Source: Polynucleobacter meluiroseus
GTDB taxonomy: Bacteria > Bacteroidota > Bacteroidia > Flavobacteriales_D > Crocinitomicaceae
Direction: 5' to 3'
Assembly: GCA_943328715.2 (NCBI GenBank)
Contig: CALQBB020000018.1
Span: forward strand, 1 to 8,364
DNA: 8,364 nt
The notes under the pieces are model-generated. The model was not told the DNA's origin and ran no database searches. It saw nothing but the letters and a program-made list of their open reading frames with translations. The position numbers and the translations under genes were made by a program. Positions 1 through 6,800 of this stretch are shown piece by piece (the stretch's first letter is position 1; every line of letters starts with the position of its first letter).

Positions 1-1
1 C

Positions 2-1345
2 ACTTCCCACACCTACAACAAGGTCAAAGAAGAAGTTTGGAAATTGTTGGGGAAAATCTCCAAGTTCGGTCCTGATGCTCAAACCATTGCTTCAAAGGTT
101 TCACATGCATTGAAAGGAACATTATTGAATCAAAGCAATTTATTCGAATCCTTAAACTTCAGGTATTTTGGTCCTGTGGACGGACACGACGTGGTTGGAT
201 TAGCGAAAGTAATGGCTGATTTAAAAGACATCCCTGGTCCGAAAATCTTACATTGCATCACCCGTAAAGGTGCAGGATACAAGTTTTCTGAAGAAGGTAA
301 CCCAACCAAATGGCACGCTCCAGGTGTATTCAACAAAGAGACCGGAGAAATTGTCAAAATTATCCCAAAATCTCCTCAAGCACCTAAATACCAAGACGTT
401 TTTGGACACACAATCGTCGAGTTGGCAGAAAAAAATGATAAAATCATGGGGGTTACTCCTGCGATGCCTTCCGGAAGTTCATTAAATATCATGATGTCCG
501 CTATGCCTGAGCGCAGTTTTGACGTAGGTATTGCCGAGCAACACGCTGTTACTTTTAGTGCAGGATTGGCTACGCAAGGATTGGTTCCGTTTTGTAACAT
601 CTACTCATCGTTCATGCAACGCGCATTCGACCAAGTATTGCACGATGTCGCTTTGCAAAACTTAAATGTTGTATTTTGTTTAGATCGAGGTGGACTCGTT
701 GGTGCAGATGGTGCAACACACCATGGAGCTTACGATTTAGCGTACATGCGTTGCATTCCAAACATGGTCGTTTCAGCACCGATGAACGAAGAAGAGTTGC
801 GTAATTTAATGTATACCGCTCAATTAAAAGATCAAGGTCCATTCTCTATTCGTTATCCACGTGGAAACGGTGTGATGACCGATTGGAAAACACCGTTGAA
901 AGAAATTCGCATCGGTGAAGGAAGAAAAGTAAGCATCGGTGAGGATGTTGCTATTTTAACCATCGGACATCCAGGTAATTTCGCACAAGAAGCCATTCAA
1001 GAATTAAAAGGAAGCGGAATATCTGTTGCACATTATGACATGCGTTTTGTCAAGCCAATTGATGAAGTGATGTTACACGAGGTTTTCTCGAAGTTTAAAC
1101 ACGTTATTACCATCGAAGATGGATGTTTAATGGGTGGATTCGGGTCAGCTGTCATCGAGTTTATGGTGGACCAAAAATACCAAGCAGAAGTTGTTCGACT
1201 TGGAATTCCAGATGAATACGTTCACCATGGAACACAAGAAGAATTATGGTCTGATTGTGGTTTTGATGCTCCTGCGATTGTCAAAGCGGTGAAAACTTTG
1301 ACGAAATTCCAAGACAAATCTTCTTCGAATCAAAAAGTGAGTTAA
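2..1345 (+). CDS. dxs: 1-deoxy-D-xylulose-5-phosphate synthase, C-terminal ~447 residues (5' end outside window)
   Basis: DXS condenses pyruvate and glyceraldehyde 3-phosphate, using thiamine diphosphate, to form DXP, the first step of the MEP isoprenoid pathway and a precursor for thiamine and pyridoxal; it is cytoplasmic. The frame is open from base 2, so the TTG at 44 is not a start. About 190 residues (most of the TPP-binding domain I) are missing, judged against the ~620-residue E. coli enzyme. Visible landmarks are YFGPVDGHDV (~161-193), the domain II segment DVGIAEQHAV with the catalytic Glu codon at 536-538, QRAFDQV, DRGGLVGADGATHHGAYD with the conserved His, and SIRYPRGNG. A transketolase C-terminal domain follows to the TAA at 1343. 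All expected key residues are present, so the enzyme should be active. It is unrelated in function to the downstream sugar genes and separated from them by hairpins. Identification is very secure. Confidence 0.97.
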   Translation, partial: TSHTYNKVKEEVWKLLGKISKFGPDAQTIASKVSHALKGTLLNQSNLFESLNFRYFGPVDGHDVVGLAKVMADLKDIPGPKILHCITRKGAGYKFSEEGNPTKWHAPGVFNKETGEIVKIIPKSPQAPKYQDVFGHTIVELAEKNDKIMGVTPAMPSGSSLNIMMSAMPERSFDVGIAEQHAVTFSAGLATQGLVPFCNIYSSFMQRAFDQVLHDVALQNLNVVFCLDRGGLVGADGATHHGAYDLAYMRCIPNMVVSAPMNEEELRNLMYTAQLKDQGPFSIRYPRGNGVMTDWKTPLKEIRIGEGRKVSIGEDVAILTIGHPGNFAQEAIQELKGSGISVAHYDMRFVKPIDEVMLHEVFSKFKHVITIEDGCLMGGFGSAVIEFMVDQKYQAEVVRLGIPDEYVHHGTQEELWSDCGFDAPAIVKAVKTLTKFQDKSSSNQKVS

Positions 1346-1354
1346 TTCACTTTT
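1333..1354 (+). terminator. Weak stem-loop overlapping the dxs stop codon
   Basis: AAAAGTGA (1333-1340) and TCACTTTT (1347-1354) form a perfect 8-bp stem around a 6-nt loop that contains the stop codon. An outer TCTTC/GAAGA pairing (1322-1326 with 1355-1359) could extend it with a one-sided bulge. The stem has only two G-C pairs and no T-run beyond the right arm, so it is a poor intrinsic terminator. It might instead protect the mRNA 3' end or be incidental. Confidence 0.25.
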
Positions 1355-1390
1355 GAAGACCTATTCCGTTCATTTTTCGCATTTAATTTA

Positions 1391-1408
1391 TATTTTCGTT
1401 CGAAAATA
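1391..1408. repeat. Perfect 8-bp inverted repeat (TATTTTCG-TT-CGAAAATA)
   Basis: TATTTTCG at 1391-1398 and CGAAAATA at 1401-1408 are exact reverse complements with a 2-nt spacer, in the dxs/MFS intergenic region. As RNA it would fold as a short hairpin with the innermost pair opened; as DNA it has the compact symmetry of a dimeric regulator site. I recognise no matching regulator, and it is not the same motif as the ATTGT-N7-ACAAT dyads. It overlaps the left arm of the next hairpin by four bases. Confidence 0.35.
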
Positions 1409-1441
1409 ATTGGAAAAACGGAGTCTGTTTTTCTAATTATT
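1405..1441 (+). terminator. Long hairpin, probable terminator of dxs
   Basis: Bases 1405-1421 pair with 1425-1441 over 17 positions, including two G·T wobbles, around a 3-nt AGT loop. The core is AAAAACGG-AGT-CTGTTTTT, an A-tract/stem/T-tract arrangement common in bidirectional intrinsic terminators, although the core has only three pairs between C/G/T bases and the rest is A-T. It lies 60-96 nt after the dxs stop codon and before the MFS gene, where a terminator is expected. Its right arm overlaps the left arm of the dyad at 1435-1459 by seven bases, so a regulatory role is also possible. Confidence 0.5.
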
Positions 1442-1459
1442 GTAATTTGGACAATAATT
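1435..1459. promoter_or_regulatory. Operator-like dyad A upstream of the MFS gene (AATTATTGT-N7-ACAATAATT)
   Basis: AATTATTGT at 1435-1443 and ACAATAATT at 1451-1459 form a perfect 9-bp inverted repeat with a 7-nt spacer, ending 13 nt before the MFS start codon. The same core, ATTGT-N7-ACAAT, occurs twice upstream of susC. The position is suited to a repressor site over the promoter or transcription start of the MFS-NUDIX unit. I infer the adjacent NUDIX/winged-helix protein as the binder; the sequence alone does not prove this. I found no convincing -33/-7 pair here; TAATTTGG at 1443-1450 inside the dyad is a partial -7 match. Confidence 0.65.
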
Positions 1460-1472
1460 TAAACCGCCATTT

Positions 1473-2897
1473 GTGAAAAAAACGAACTTTAGTGCCTTTG
1501 GCACACTCATCACTATTTTCTTTTTCTGGGGATTTGTTGCAGCGAGTAACGACATATTAATTCCCGTTTTCAAAAAAGCCTTAAACCTAACTCAATTTGA
1601 ATCACAATTGATTTCATTTGCGTTTTATGTCGCGTATACCGTAGGATCTATACTCTATTTTGCTATTTCAGCACTATTGAAAAAAGACATCCTCAATAAA
1701 ATTGGATACAGAAACGGACTTGCGCTAGGACTCATCATTTCAGCTGTTGGAACTTTGTTATTTATTCCAGCTTCGAATAATGCCTCATTTATCATGTTGA
1801 TTTCTGGATTATTCATTGTTGGACTTGGGTTTGCCTTACAGCAAATTGCTGCCAATCCTCTTGCGATCCAAATGGGCGATCCATCCAAAGGGAACATCCG
1901 TTTGAGCATGGCTGGTGGAATTAACAACGTAGGAACGACTATCGGGCCAGTGATCGTTTCCTTCGCCATTTTCGGAGGGGTTTCTTCAGGAGAATCAACG
2001 CTGAATTTAACGGCGGTACAAACTCCATACATCTGTTTGGGAATTGCGTTTGTTGTGGCGGCATTGTTCTTTAAATTTTCTTCCGTTCCTGATCGCATCG
2101 AAGGTTCCTCTTCAGAAGGAGCTGGAAAAATCATGGAAACACTTCGTCATCCACAAGTACTATTAGGAATGCTTGCCATCTTTCTTTATGTAGGAGTAGA
2201 AGTAGCTACAGTGAGTAATTTACCTGAATTCATGAAACAAAAACTTGGAACAGCCGAAGGTGCTGTGGCTCCTTTTGTTTCCTTGTATTGGGCAAGTTTA
2301 ATGATTGGACGTTGGACTTCCGCTGCAGGAGTTTTTGATTTAAGTAAATCCATGAAAACCGTGTTAGGCATTGTCCTTCCGTTTGTTGCATTTGGAATAT
2401 TCGCTGGAGCCAACATCATCGGTGGAAACAACATCAATGAATTGTATCCTTATTTAGGAATTGTTGTCCTTTTAATCGTTGCTGATTATTTAAGTGCAGG
2501 AAATCCAGTAAAACAAATTATGATCTACTCTAGTTTAGGCGCTATCGCACTAGCAATCGGAATTTTTAGCTCCGGTATGATCAGTGTGTTTGCGTTTATT
2601 TCTGTTGGAATATTTTGTAGCACTTTGTGGCCGTGTATCTTTACCTTATCCATTGCAGGAATGGGTGAAAATACAAACACGGCATCCAGTCTACTTATTA
2701 TGATGATCATGGGAGGTGGATTTATTTCTGTTCTTCAAGGCGCTTTAGCTGACGACAACGTACTTGGAATTCAACAGTCTTACTGGCTGGGTGTTGTTTG
2801 CTTTGCTTACCTTGTATTCTTTGCATGGACTGTCAGTAAAATACTTCAAAGAAGGGGCGTTGATATTTTCTCCACAGAAAAAGTTTCTGGACATTAA
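1473..2897 (+). CDS. Sugar MFS transporter, FucP/GluP-like (FHS family)
   Basis: A 474-residue polytopic inner-membrane protein, predicted to import a sugar with protons or another cation. The N-terminus FFFWGFVAASNDILIP (residues ~16-31) is the TM1 signature of the fucose/galactose/hexose symporter family, with N26 and D27 at the position of the Asp needed by E. coli FucP. TM4 has QQIAANPLA (123-131) and is followed by RLSMAGGINNVGTTIGP (143-159). A hydrophilic central loop lies at ~203-226, then FLYVGVEVATVSNLPEF (TM7, with E243) and LYWASLMIGRW (271-281). FucP has Glu in its ETAANP motif where this protein has Gln124, so it fits the GluP-like branch better than true fucose permease. The start must be GTG at 1473, since the frame is closed by TAA at 1455 and no earlier ATG exists. 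It is 17 nt before the NUDIX regulator gene, probably in one operon. Family is secure; substrate unknown. Confidence 0.9.
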   Translation: MKKTNFSAFGTLITIFFFWGFVAASNDILIPVFKKALNLTQFESQLISFAFYVAYTVGSILYFAISALLKKDILNKIGYRNGLALGLIISAVGTLLFIPASNNASFIMLISGLFIVGLGFALQQIAANPLAIQMGDPSKGNIRLSMAGGINNVGTTIGPVIVSFAIFGGVSSGESTLNLTAVQTPYICLGIAFVVAALFFKFSSVPDRIEGSSSEGAGKIMETLRHPQVLLGMLAIFLYVGVEVATVSNLPEFMKQKLGTAEGAVAPFVSLYWASLMIGRWTSAAGVFDLSKSMKTVLGIVLPFVAFGIFAGANIIGGNNINELYPYLGIVVLLIVADYLSAGNPVKQIMIYSSLGAIALAIGIFSSGMISVFAFISVGIFCSTLWPCIFTLSIAGMGENTNTASSLLIMMIMGGGFISVLQGALADDNVLGIQQSYWLGVVCFAYLVFFAWTVSKILQRRGVDIFSTEKVSGH

Positions 2898-2914
2898 TCC
2901 CCTGTATTTTGAGT

Positions 2915-3610
2915 ATGTACCGCATTGATTTTAATGATTTTTTTACCTCGGCATTTTCCGTGGATTGTATTCTCTTTGGGTATTCAGAAGGCGAGATTAA
3001 AGCACTACTGATTAAAAGAGCCATGCAGCCATTTGAGAATCTTTGGGCCATTCCTGGAGATTTGATTTATCCAGACGAGGATTTAGAACAAGCAGCCGAA
3101 CGCGTGTTATTTGAGTTAACAGGACTCAACAACATTGCGATGCATCAGTCACAGACCTTTGGGAAACCCAATAGACACCCGCAGGGACGCGTAATCACCA
3201 TCTCCTACTTTGCCTTATTGCGCATCGAGGATTTTGAGGTGAAAGCATCCTCTTGGGCTGGAGATGTACAGTGGGTTTCACTCAAAAACATGCCGGATTT
3301 AGCATTTGACCACAACCACATACTATCCAGTACGTATGAAATGCTGAAATTAAAACTACAAAACGAACCCATTTGTTTTGATATCCTTCCGGAACGATTT
3401 ACACTAAATGAATTTCAACAATTGTATGAATTCGCCTTTGATCAAGCATTTGACAAAGCAAACTTCCGAAAGAAAATAAAAAACATTCCCCTGATTGCCC
3501 ACGACGAAAAACAACAAAACGTAAAACATCGTCCAGCAAAACTATTTTCCTTTGATAAGTTGTCATACGTAGAAGGGCTTGAACAAAATAGGTACACATT
3601 TAAAATGTAA
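2915..3610 (+). CDS. NUDIX-domain transcriptional regulator with C-terminal winged helix (NrtR/AraR-like)
   Basis: A 231-residue cytoplasmic protein of the NrtR-type build: a NUDIX domain (~8-140) fused to a C-terminal winged helix-turn-helix (~160-216). AFSVDCILFG and LLIKRAMQPFENLWAIPGD are typical of the NUDIX fold; FTLNEFQQLYEFAF, NFRKKI and HRPAKLFSF match the DNA-binding part of such regulators. The NUDIX box is degenerate: where the consensus has R-E-x-x-E-E-x-G, this protein has RVLFELTG (~63-70), losing two of three glutamates, and there is one extra residue after the leading Gly. It therefore probably binds a ligand without hydrolysing it. Relatives regulate NAD metabolism (NrtR) or pentose use (AraR of Bacteroides). 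Its position between a sugar permease gene and susCD argues for local control of sugar uptake. I chose the ATG at 2915; a TTG at 2909 would add only two residues. Ligand unknown. Confidence 0.88.
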   Translation: MYRIDFNDFFTSAFSVDCILFGYSEGEIKALLIKRAMQPFENLWAIPGDLIYPDEDLEQAAERVLFELTGLNNIAMHQSQTFGKPNRHPQGRVITISYFALLRIEDFEVKASSWAGDVQWVSLKNMPDLAFDHNHILSSTYEMLKLKLQNEPICFDILPERFTLNEFQQLYEFAFDQAFDKANFRKKIKNIPLIAHDEKQQNVKHRPAKLFSFDKLSYVEGLEQNRYTFKM

Positions 3611-3627
3611 AAAATAAAATGAAATAC

Positions 3628-3648
3628 TTATTGTATAATGTACAATTA
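3628..3648. promoter_or_regulatory. Operator-like dyad B, distal site upstream of susC
   Basis: The core ATTGT-N7-ACAAT lies at 3630-3646. The central 17 bases are symmetric at every pair but one (ATTGTATA-A-TGTACAAT). Over the 21-bp form TTATTGT-N7-ACAATAA it differs at one outer position. It begins 18 nt after the regulator's stop codon and about 170 nt before susC. Its left arm contains the TTG of a promoter-like element, so a bound protein would block that promoter. Inferred binder: the NUDIX regulator encoded just upstream. Confidence 0.65.
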
Positions 3649-3660
3649 TTTATATATTTA
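3631..3660 (+). promoter_or_regulatory. Bacteroidota-type promoter overlapping dyad B
   Basis: TTG at 3631-3633 is followed after exactly 19 nt by TATATTTA at 3653-3660, a 7-of-8 match to the Bacteroidota -7 consensus TAnnTTTG at the usual spacing. Transcription would begin around 3665-3670. The only downstream feature before a strong terminator (3708-3731) is about 65 nt of non-coding sequence, so this promoter would make a short RNA or a leader that must read through the terminator to reach susC. A+T-rich DNA makes chance matches fairly likely. Confidence 0.45.
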
Positions 3661-3707
3661 CCATGTACTAGCGAACATTTTGCATAGTCAATGGTTAAAT
3701 ACTTAGT

Positions 3708-3731
3708 AAAAGAGGCTCCGGCCTCTTTTTT
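3708..3731 (+). terminator. Strong rho-independent terminator between the regulator gene and susC
   Basis: AAAAGAGGC (3708-3716) pairs perfectly with GCCTCTTTT (3721-3729) around a TCCG loop, and the T-run continues to 3731. C(UCCG)G belongs to the stable UNCG tetraloop class. The 9-bp stem with a G+C core next to the loop, an A-tract before and a T-tract after is a textbook intrinsic terminator and could work in both directions. It ends the MFS-NUDIX transcript about 100 nt after the regulator's stop, and would also cut short any transcript started at the promoter-like element at 3631-3660. Confidence 0.9.
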
Positions 3732-3756
3732 ATTGAAGGTAAGATTTGAAAAAAAG

Positions 3757-3777
3757 TTATTGTTCTTTTTACAATAA
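3757..3777. promoter_or_regulatory. Operator-like dyad C, proximal site upstream of susC (TTATTGT-N7-ACAATAA)
   Basis: TTATTGT (3757-3763) and ACAATAA (3771-3777) are a perfect 7-bp inverted repeat with a 7-nt spacer, identical in both arms to the inner 21 bp of dyad A. It ends 40 nt before the susC ATG. It sits about 127 bp, roughly 12 helical turns, from dyad B, so both could be held by one regulator assembly through looping, though that is speculation. A partial -33 element overlaps its spacer and right arm. Confidence 0.7.
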
Positions 3778-3798
3778 TTGATAATCTTTTTATATTTA
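3768..3798 (+). promoter_or_regulatory. Probable susC promoter overlapping dyad C
   Basis: TATATTTA at 3791-3798 matches the Bacteroidota -7 box TAnnTTTG at 7 of 8 positions, and the same octamer followed by C occurs at the distal promoter. A TTTA at 3768-3771 lies 19 nt upstream as an imperfect -33 element and falls at the spacer/right-arm border of dyad C. The start site would be near 3803-3808, giving a leader of only 10-15 nt with no Shine-Dalgarno sequence, as is usual in this phylum. The -33 half is weak. Confidence 0.4.
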
Positions 3799-3817
3799 CG
3801 CAACTAACTATGCTAAA

Positions 3818-6800
3818 ATGATAAAAAAACTATTCATTCAACTGCTGTTTATTGGATTTAGTGGCTTCGCATTTTCACAAGAAATGTCTGTCACTGGATT
3901 CGTAAAAAGCGAACAAAACGTGGGATTACCATTTGTCAAGGTTCAAGTCAAAGGTGTTACAACAGGTGTTACAACCGACGGAACTGGTTTTTATCGCTTA
4001 AAAGTGAGCGATGCAGCCAATTCAATCCTATTGTTTACATTCACCGGCTATGAAAAACAAGAAGTTAAGCTAAACGGAAGAAGTACACTTGATATCGTTC
4101 TTATCGAACTTGTAAACAACCAAAAAGAGGTTGTCGTAGGATACGGAACGGCCAAAAGCAGAGAAGTAACAGGTGCAACTTCCAAAGTAGATGGTGAAAA
4201 CATCGAAAAAATGAGCGTTGCTCGTGTCGATCAAGCCTTACAAGGACAAGTTGCTGGTGTGAACATCGCGACGAACTCAGGTTCACCAGGTGGATCTTCC
4301 AGCATTCGCATTCGTGGACTATCTACATTTGGCGATAACGATCCATTAATCTTAGTTGATGGTGTAGTGTATGATTCCGAAGGATTAAACGCCTTGAATC
4401 CATCTGATATTAAGTCAATTAACGTCCTAAAGGACGCTACAGCAGGTATTTACGGTGTTAGAGCAGCAAACGGTGTCATCATCGTTGAAACGAAAAAAGG
4501 AAACATCAACAGCAAACCGCAAGTAGAATACAATGCCTATTGGGGTCAACAACAAACATCCAGAAAACTAGATTTATTGACGGCACAAGAATATGCTGTC
4601 ATTAAAAACGAAATGTTTGCCATGGGTGGACAAGACATGCCATTCAACAATACGAATTTAGGTATTGGAACGCCTTGGCAAGATTCTGTCTTCCAAACTG
4701 CTCCAATTCAGAGTCATAACTTAAGTATCAGTGGTGGAACATTGAACACGCGATATTCCATCGCACTTGGTTACTTTAATCAAGACGGTATCGTTGGTGG
4801 ACCTAAATCGAATTTCTCTCGTTACAATGCACGTTTGAACTTCAGCACGGACATGTCGGCTAAACTGAAGTTAAACTCTGTATTACTTTACTCCAACGAT
4901 GCGCGCAGTACATTACCTGAAAACGGCATCGGATCAGTACTTTACAACACCATTAACGCTTTCCCGAATGTTCCAATTCGCAAACCGAACGGACAATTCT
5001 CCTACATGGAACAAGTGAGTGACATCATCAATCCAATTGCACAAATGCAGAACCAATACAATTGGAACACCGCAAACAAAATTGTTGGTAAAGAGGAGTT
5101 TGTATATGAATTCAATGATCATTTATCGTTTACGAATCGAGTGAACTACAACGTTGCATTCGTTGATGGTAAGGTATTCTCTCCACTGGTATGGTACGGA
5201 GATGGTAAATATGCCAATACCGCAATCAACGACGCTCTTGAATCACCAACGGTAGAATTAGCGCCAGGTGTAGAAATTAACCGTGGAGCAGCTGTTTATG
5301 AAGAACGCTCAACATTCGTTGATTTAACCTACGAAAGCTTCTTAAACTACGAGAAAACTTTCGCTGAAAACCACAAAATCAAAGGAACAGCCGGTGTTTC
5401 TATCTTCCAAAGAGAAGGAAGCTCCATTAATGGAACAGCATTCGGAATTCCAAACAATTCCGTTGCTTACGCAGATATTTCAGCGAACACAGCACAAGGT
5501 GGATACTTAAACAATGTAGGTTCTTGGGAGTTTACAGAACGTCTCGTTTCCTCATTCTTACGTGCTGAGTATAGCTTTAAAGAGAAATACATGTTCTCCG
5601 GAATCGTTAGACGTGACGGATCAAGCAAGTTCGGTGCTAACAGTCGCTACGGTATCTTCCCAACAGCCTCAGCAGGTTGGTTGCTGTCCGAAGAATCGTT
5701 CTTCAAAGTAAAATTCATCGACTACGCGAAACTTCGCATTAGCTACGGTGTATCTGGAAATGACCAGATTCCTAACTTTGCTTACCGCGGATTATTAAAC
5801 GGAGAAGGAGTATATGTATTCGACGACTTAATCACACAAGGAGTAGCAATTGGACGTCCATCAAATCCAGATTTAAAATGGGAAACAACGCGTCAATTGA
5901 ACATCGGAGCGGACTTCACATTCTGGAAGAAATTAGACTTTACCACGAATTACTTCATCAAAAATACCTTTGATTTATTGTTCCAACCAGACGTAACAGC
6001 CATCATTGGTTCATATGGTCCAGGTGGATATCCACCAGTAATCAATGCAGGAAATGTTTCCAACAAAGGAGTTGAGTTAGAATTTGCTTACCATTTACGC
6101 AAGAAAAAAGACTTCTCTACAGACTTGAATTTCAACGTAACAACGATTACGAATAAAGTAACCAAAGTTCCGGACGGAGTAGATTACATTCCAGGCGCTG
6201 GATTTAGCGTTGGTGGAGATGTTGCTACACGATTCCAAGAAGGATACGAAATTGGGTATTTCTTTGGGTACGAAACAGCTGGAATCTACCAAACTCAAGC
6301 AGAAATTGATGCTTCACCCGTTGTTCAAGACGGTGCAAAACCAGGTGACTTAATCTTTGTTGACCAAAATGGCGATGGTGTCATTAACTTCAACAATGAC
6401 TCCGATAAAACCTACTTAGGTTCTGCCATTCCAGACTTTACTTTCGGATTCTCGTTCAACGTTCGCTACAAAGCATTTGACCTTTCAGGGATGCTTTACT
6501 CAGCAATTGGACAAGAAATCATCCGCAACTACGAGCGTCAACAACCTTACGCAAATCAACTAGGGTATATGGTTGACCGTTGGACAGGAGAAGGATCTAC
6601 AAACGAGAATCCACGTGTGACAACAGAATCCACACGCAACAATTTATTCTCATCGTACTACGTTGAAGATGGATCATTTGCTCGTTTGAAAAACGTTCAA
6701 CTTGGATACAGCTTCTCTGCTGCCAAATTAAAGAAAATCAAAGTGGATTCATTCAGAATCTATTTATCTGCAAATAACTTATTTACACTGACACGTTACC

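Noticed and set aside
44..1345. dxs read as starting at TTG 44
   Set aside because: The same frame is open upstream to base 2 and encodes typical DXS sequence (SHTYNKVKEEVWKLL); the gene simply enters from outside the window.
1346..1472. Clear -33/-7 promoter for the MFS gene
   Set aside because: TAATTTGG at 1443-1450 is a partial -7 match, but no TTTG/TTG lies 19-21 nt upstream, so I do not annotate a promoter here.
1655..2134. Minus-strand 159-codon ORF within the MFS gene
   Set aside because: It is an antisense shadow of clear transmembrane coding sequence, with no domain and Pro/Met-rich composition from reverse-complemented hydrophobic codons.
2909..2914. TTG start for the NUDIX regulator
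   Set aside because: It would add only two residues, and an ATG follows at 2915 that opens directly on the conserved N-terminus.
3418..3425. ACAATTGT palindrome in the regulator gene as a fourth operator
   Set aside because: The ATTGT at 3421 is not followed by ACAAT after 7 nt; the arrangement is inverted and it lies in coding sequence.
3691..3777. 28-codon ORF (MVKYLVKEAPASFLLK...) upstream of susC
   Set aside because: It runs through the intrinsic terminator stem and through dyad C to its stop; no recognisable domain and no start signal. More likely chance, although a leader peptide cannot be fully excluded.
3600..3803. Minus-strand 67-codon ORF across the regulatory region
   Set aside because: It covers the terminator, both dyads and both promoter-like elements, and its composition (Lys, Asn, Phe, Tyr) simply reflects A+T-rich non-coding DNA.
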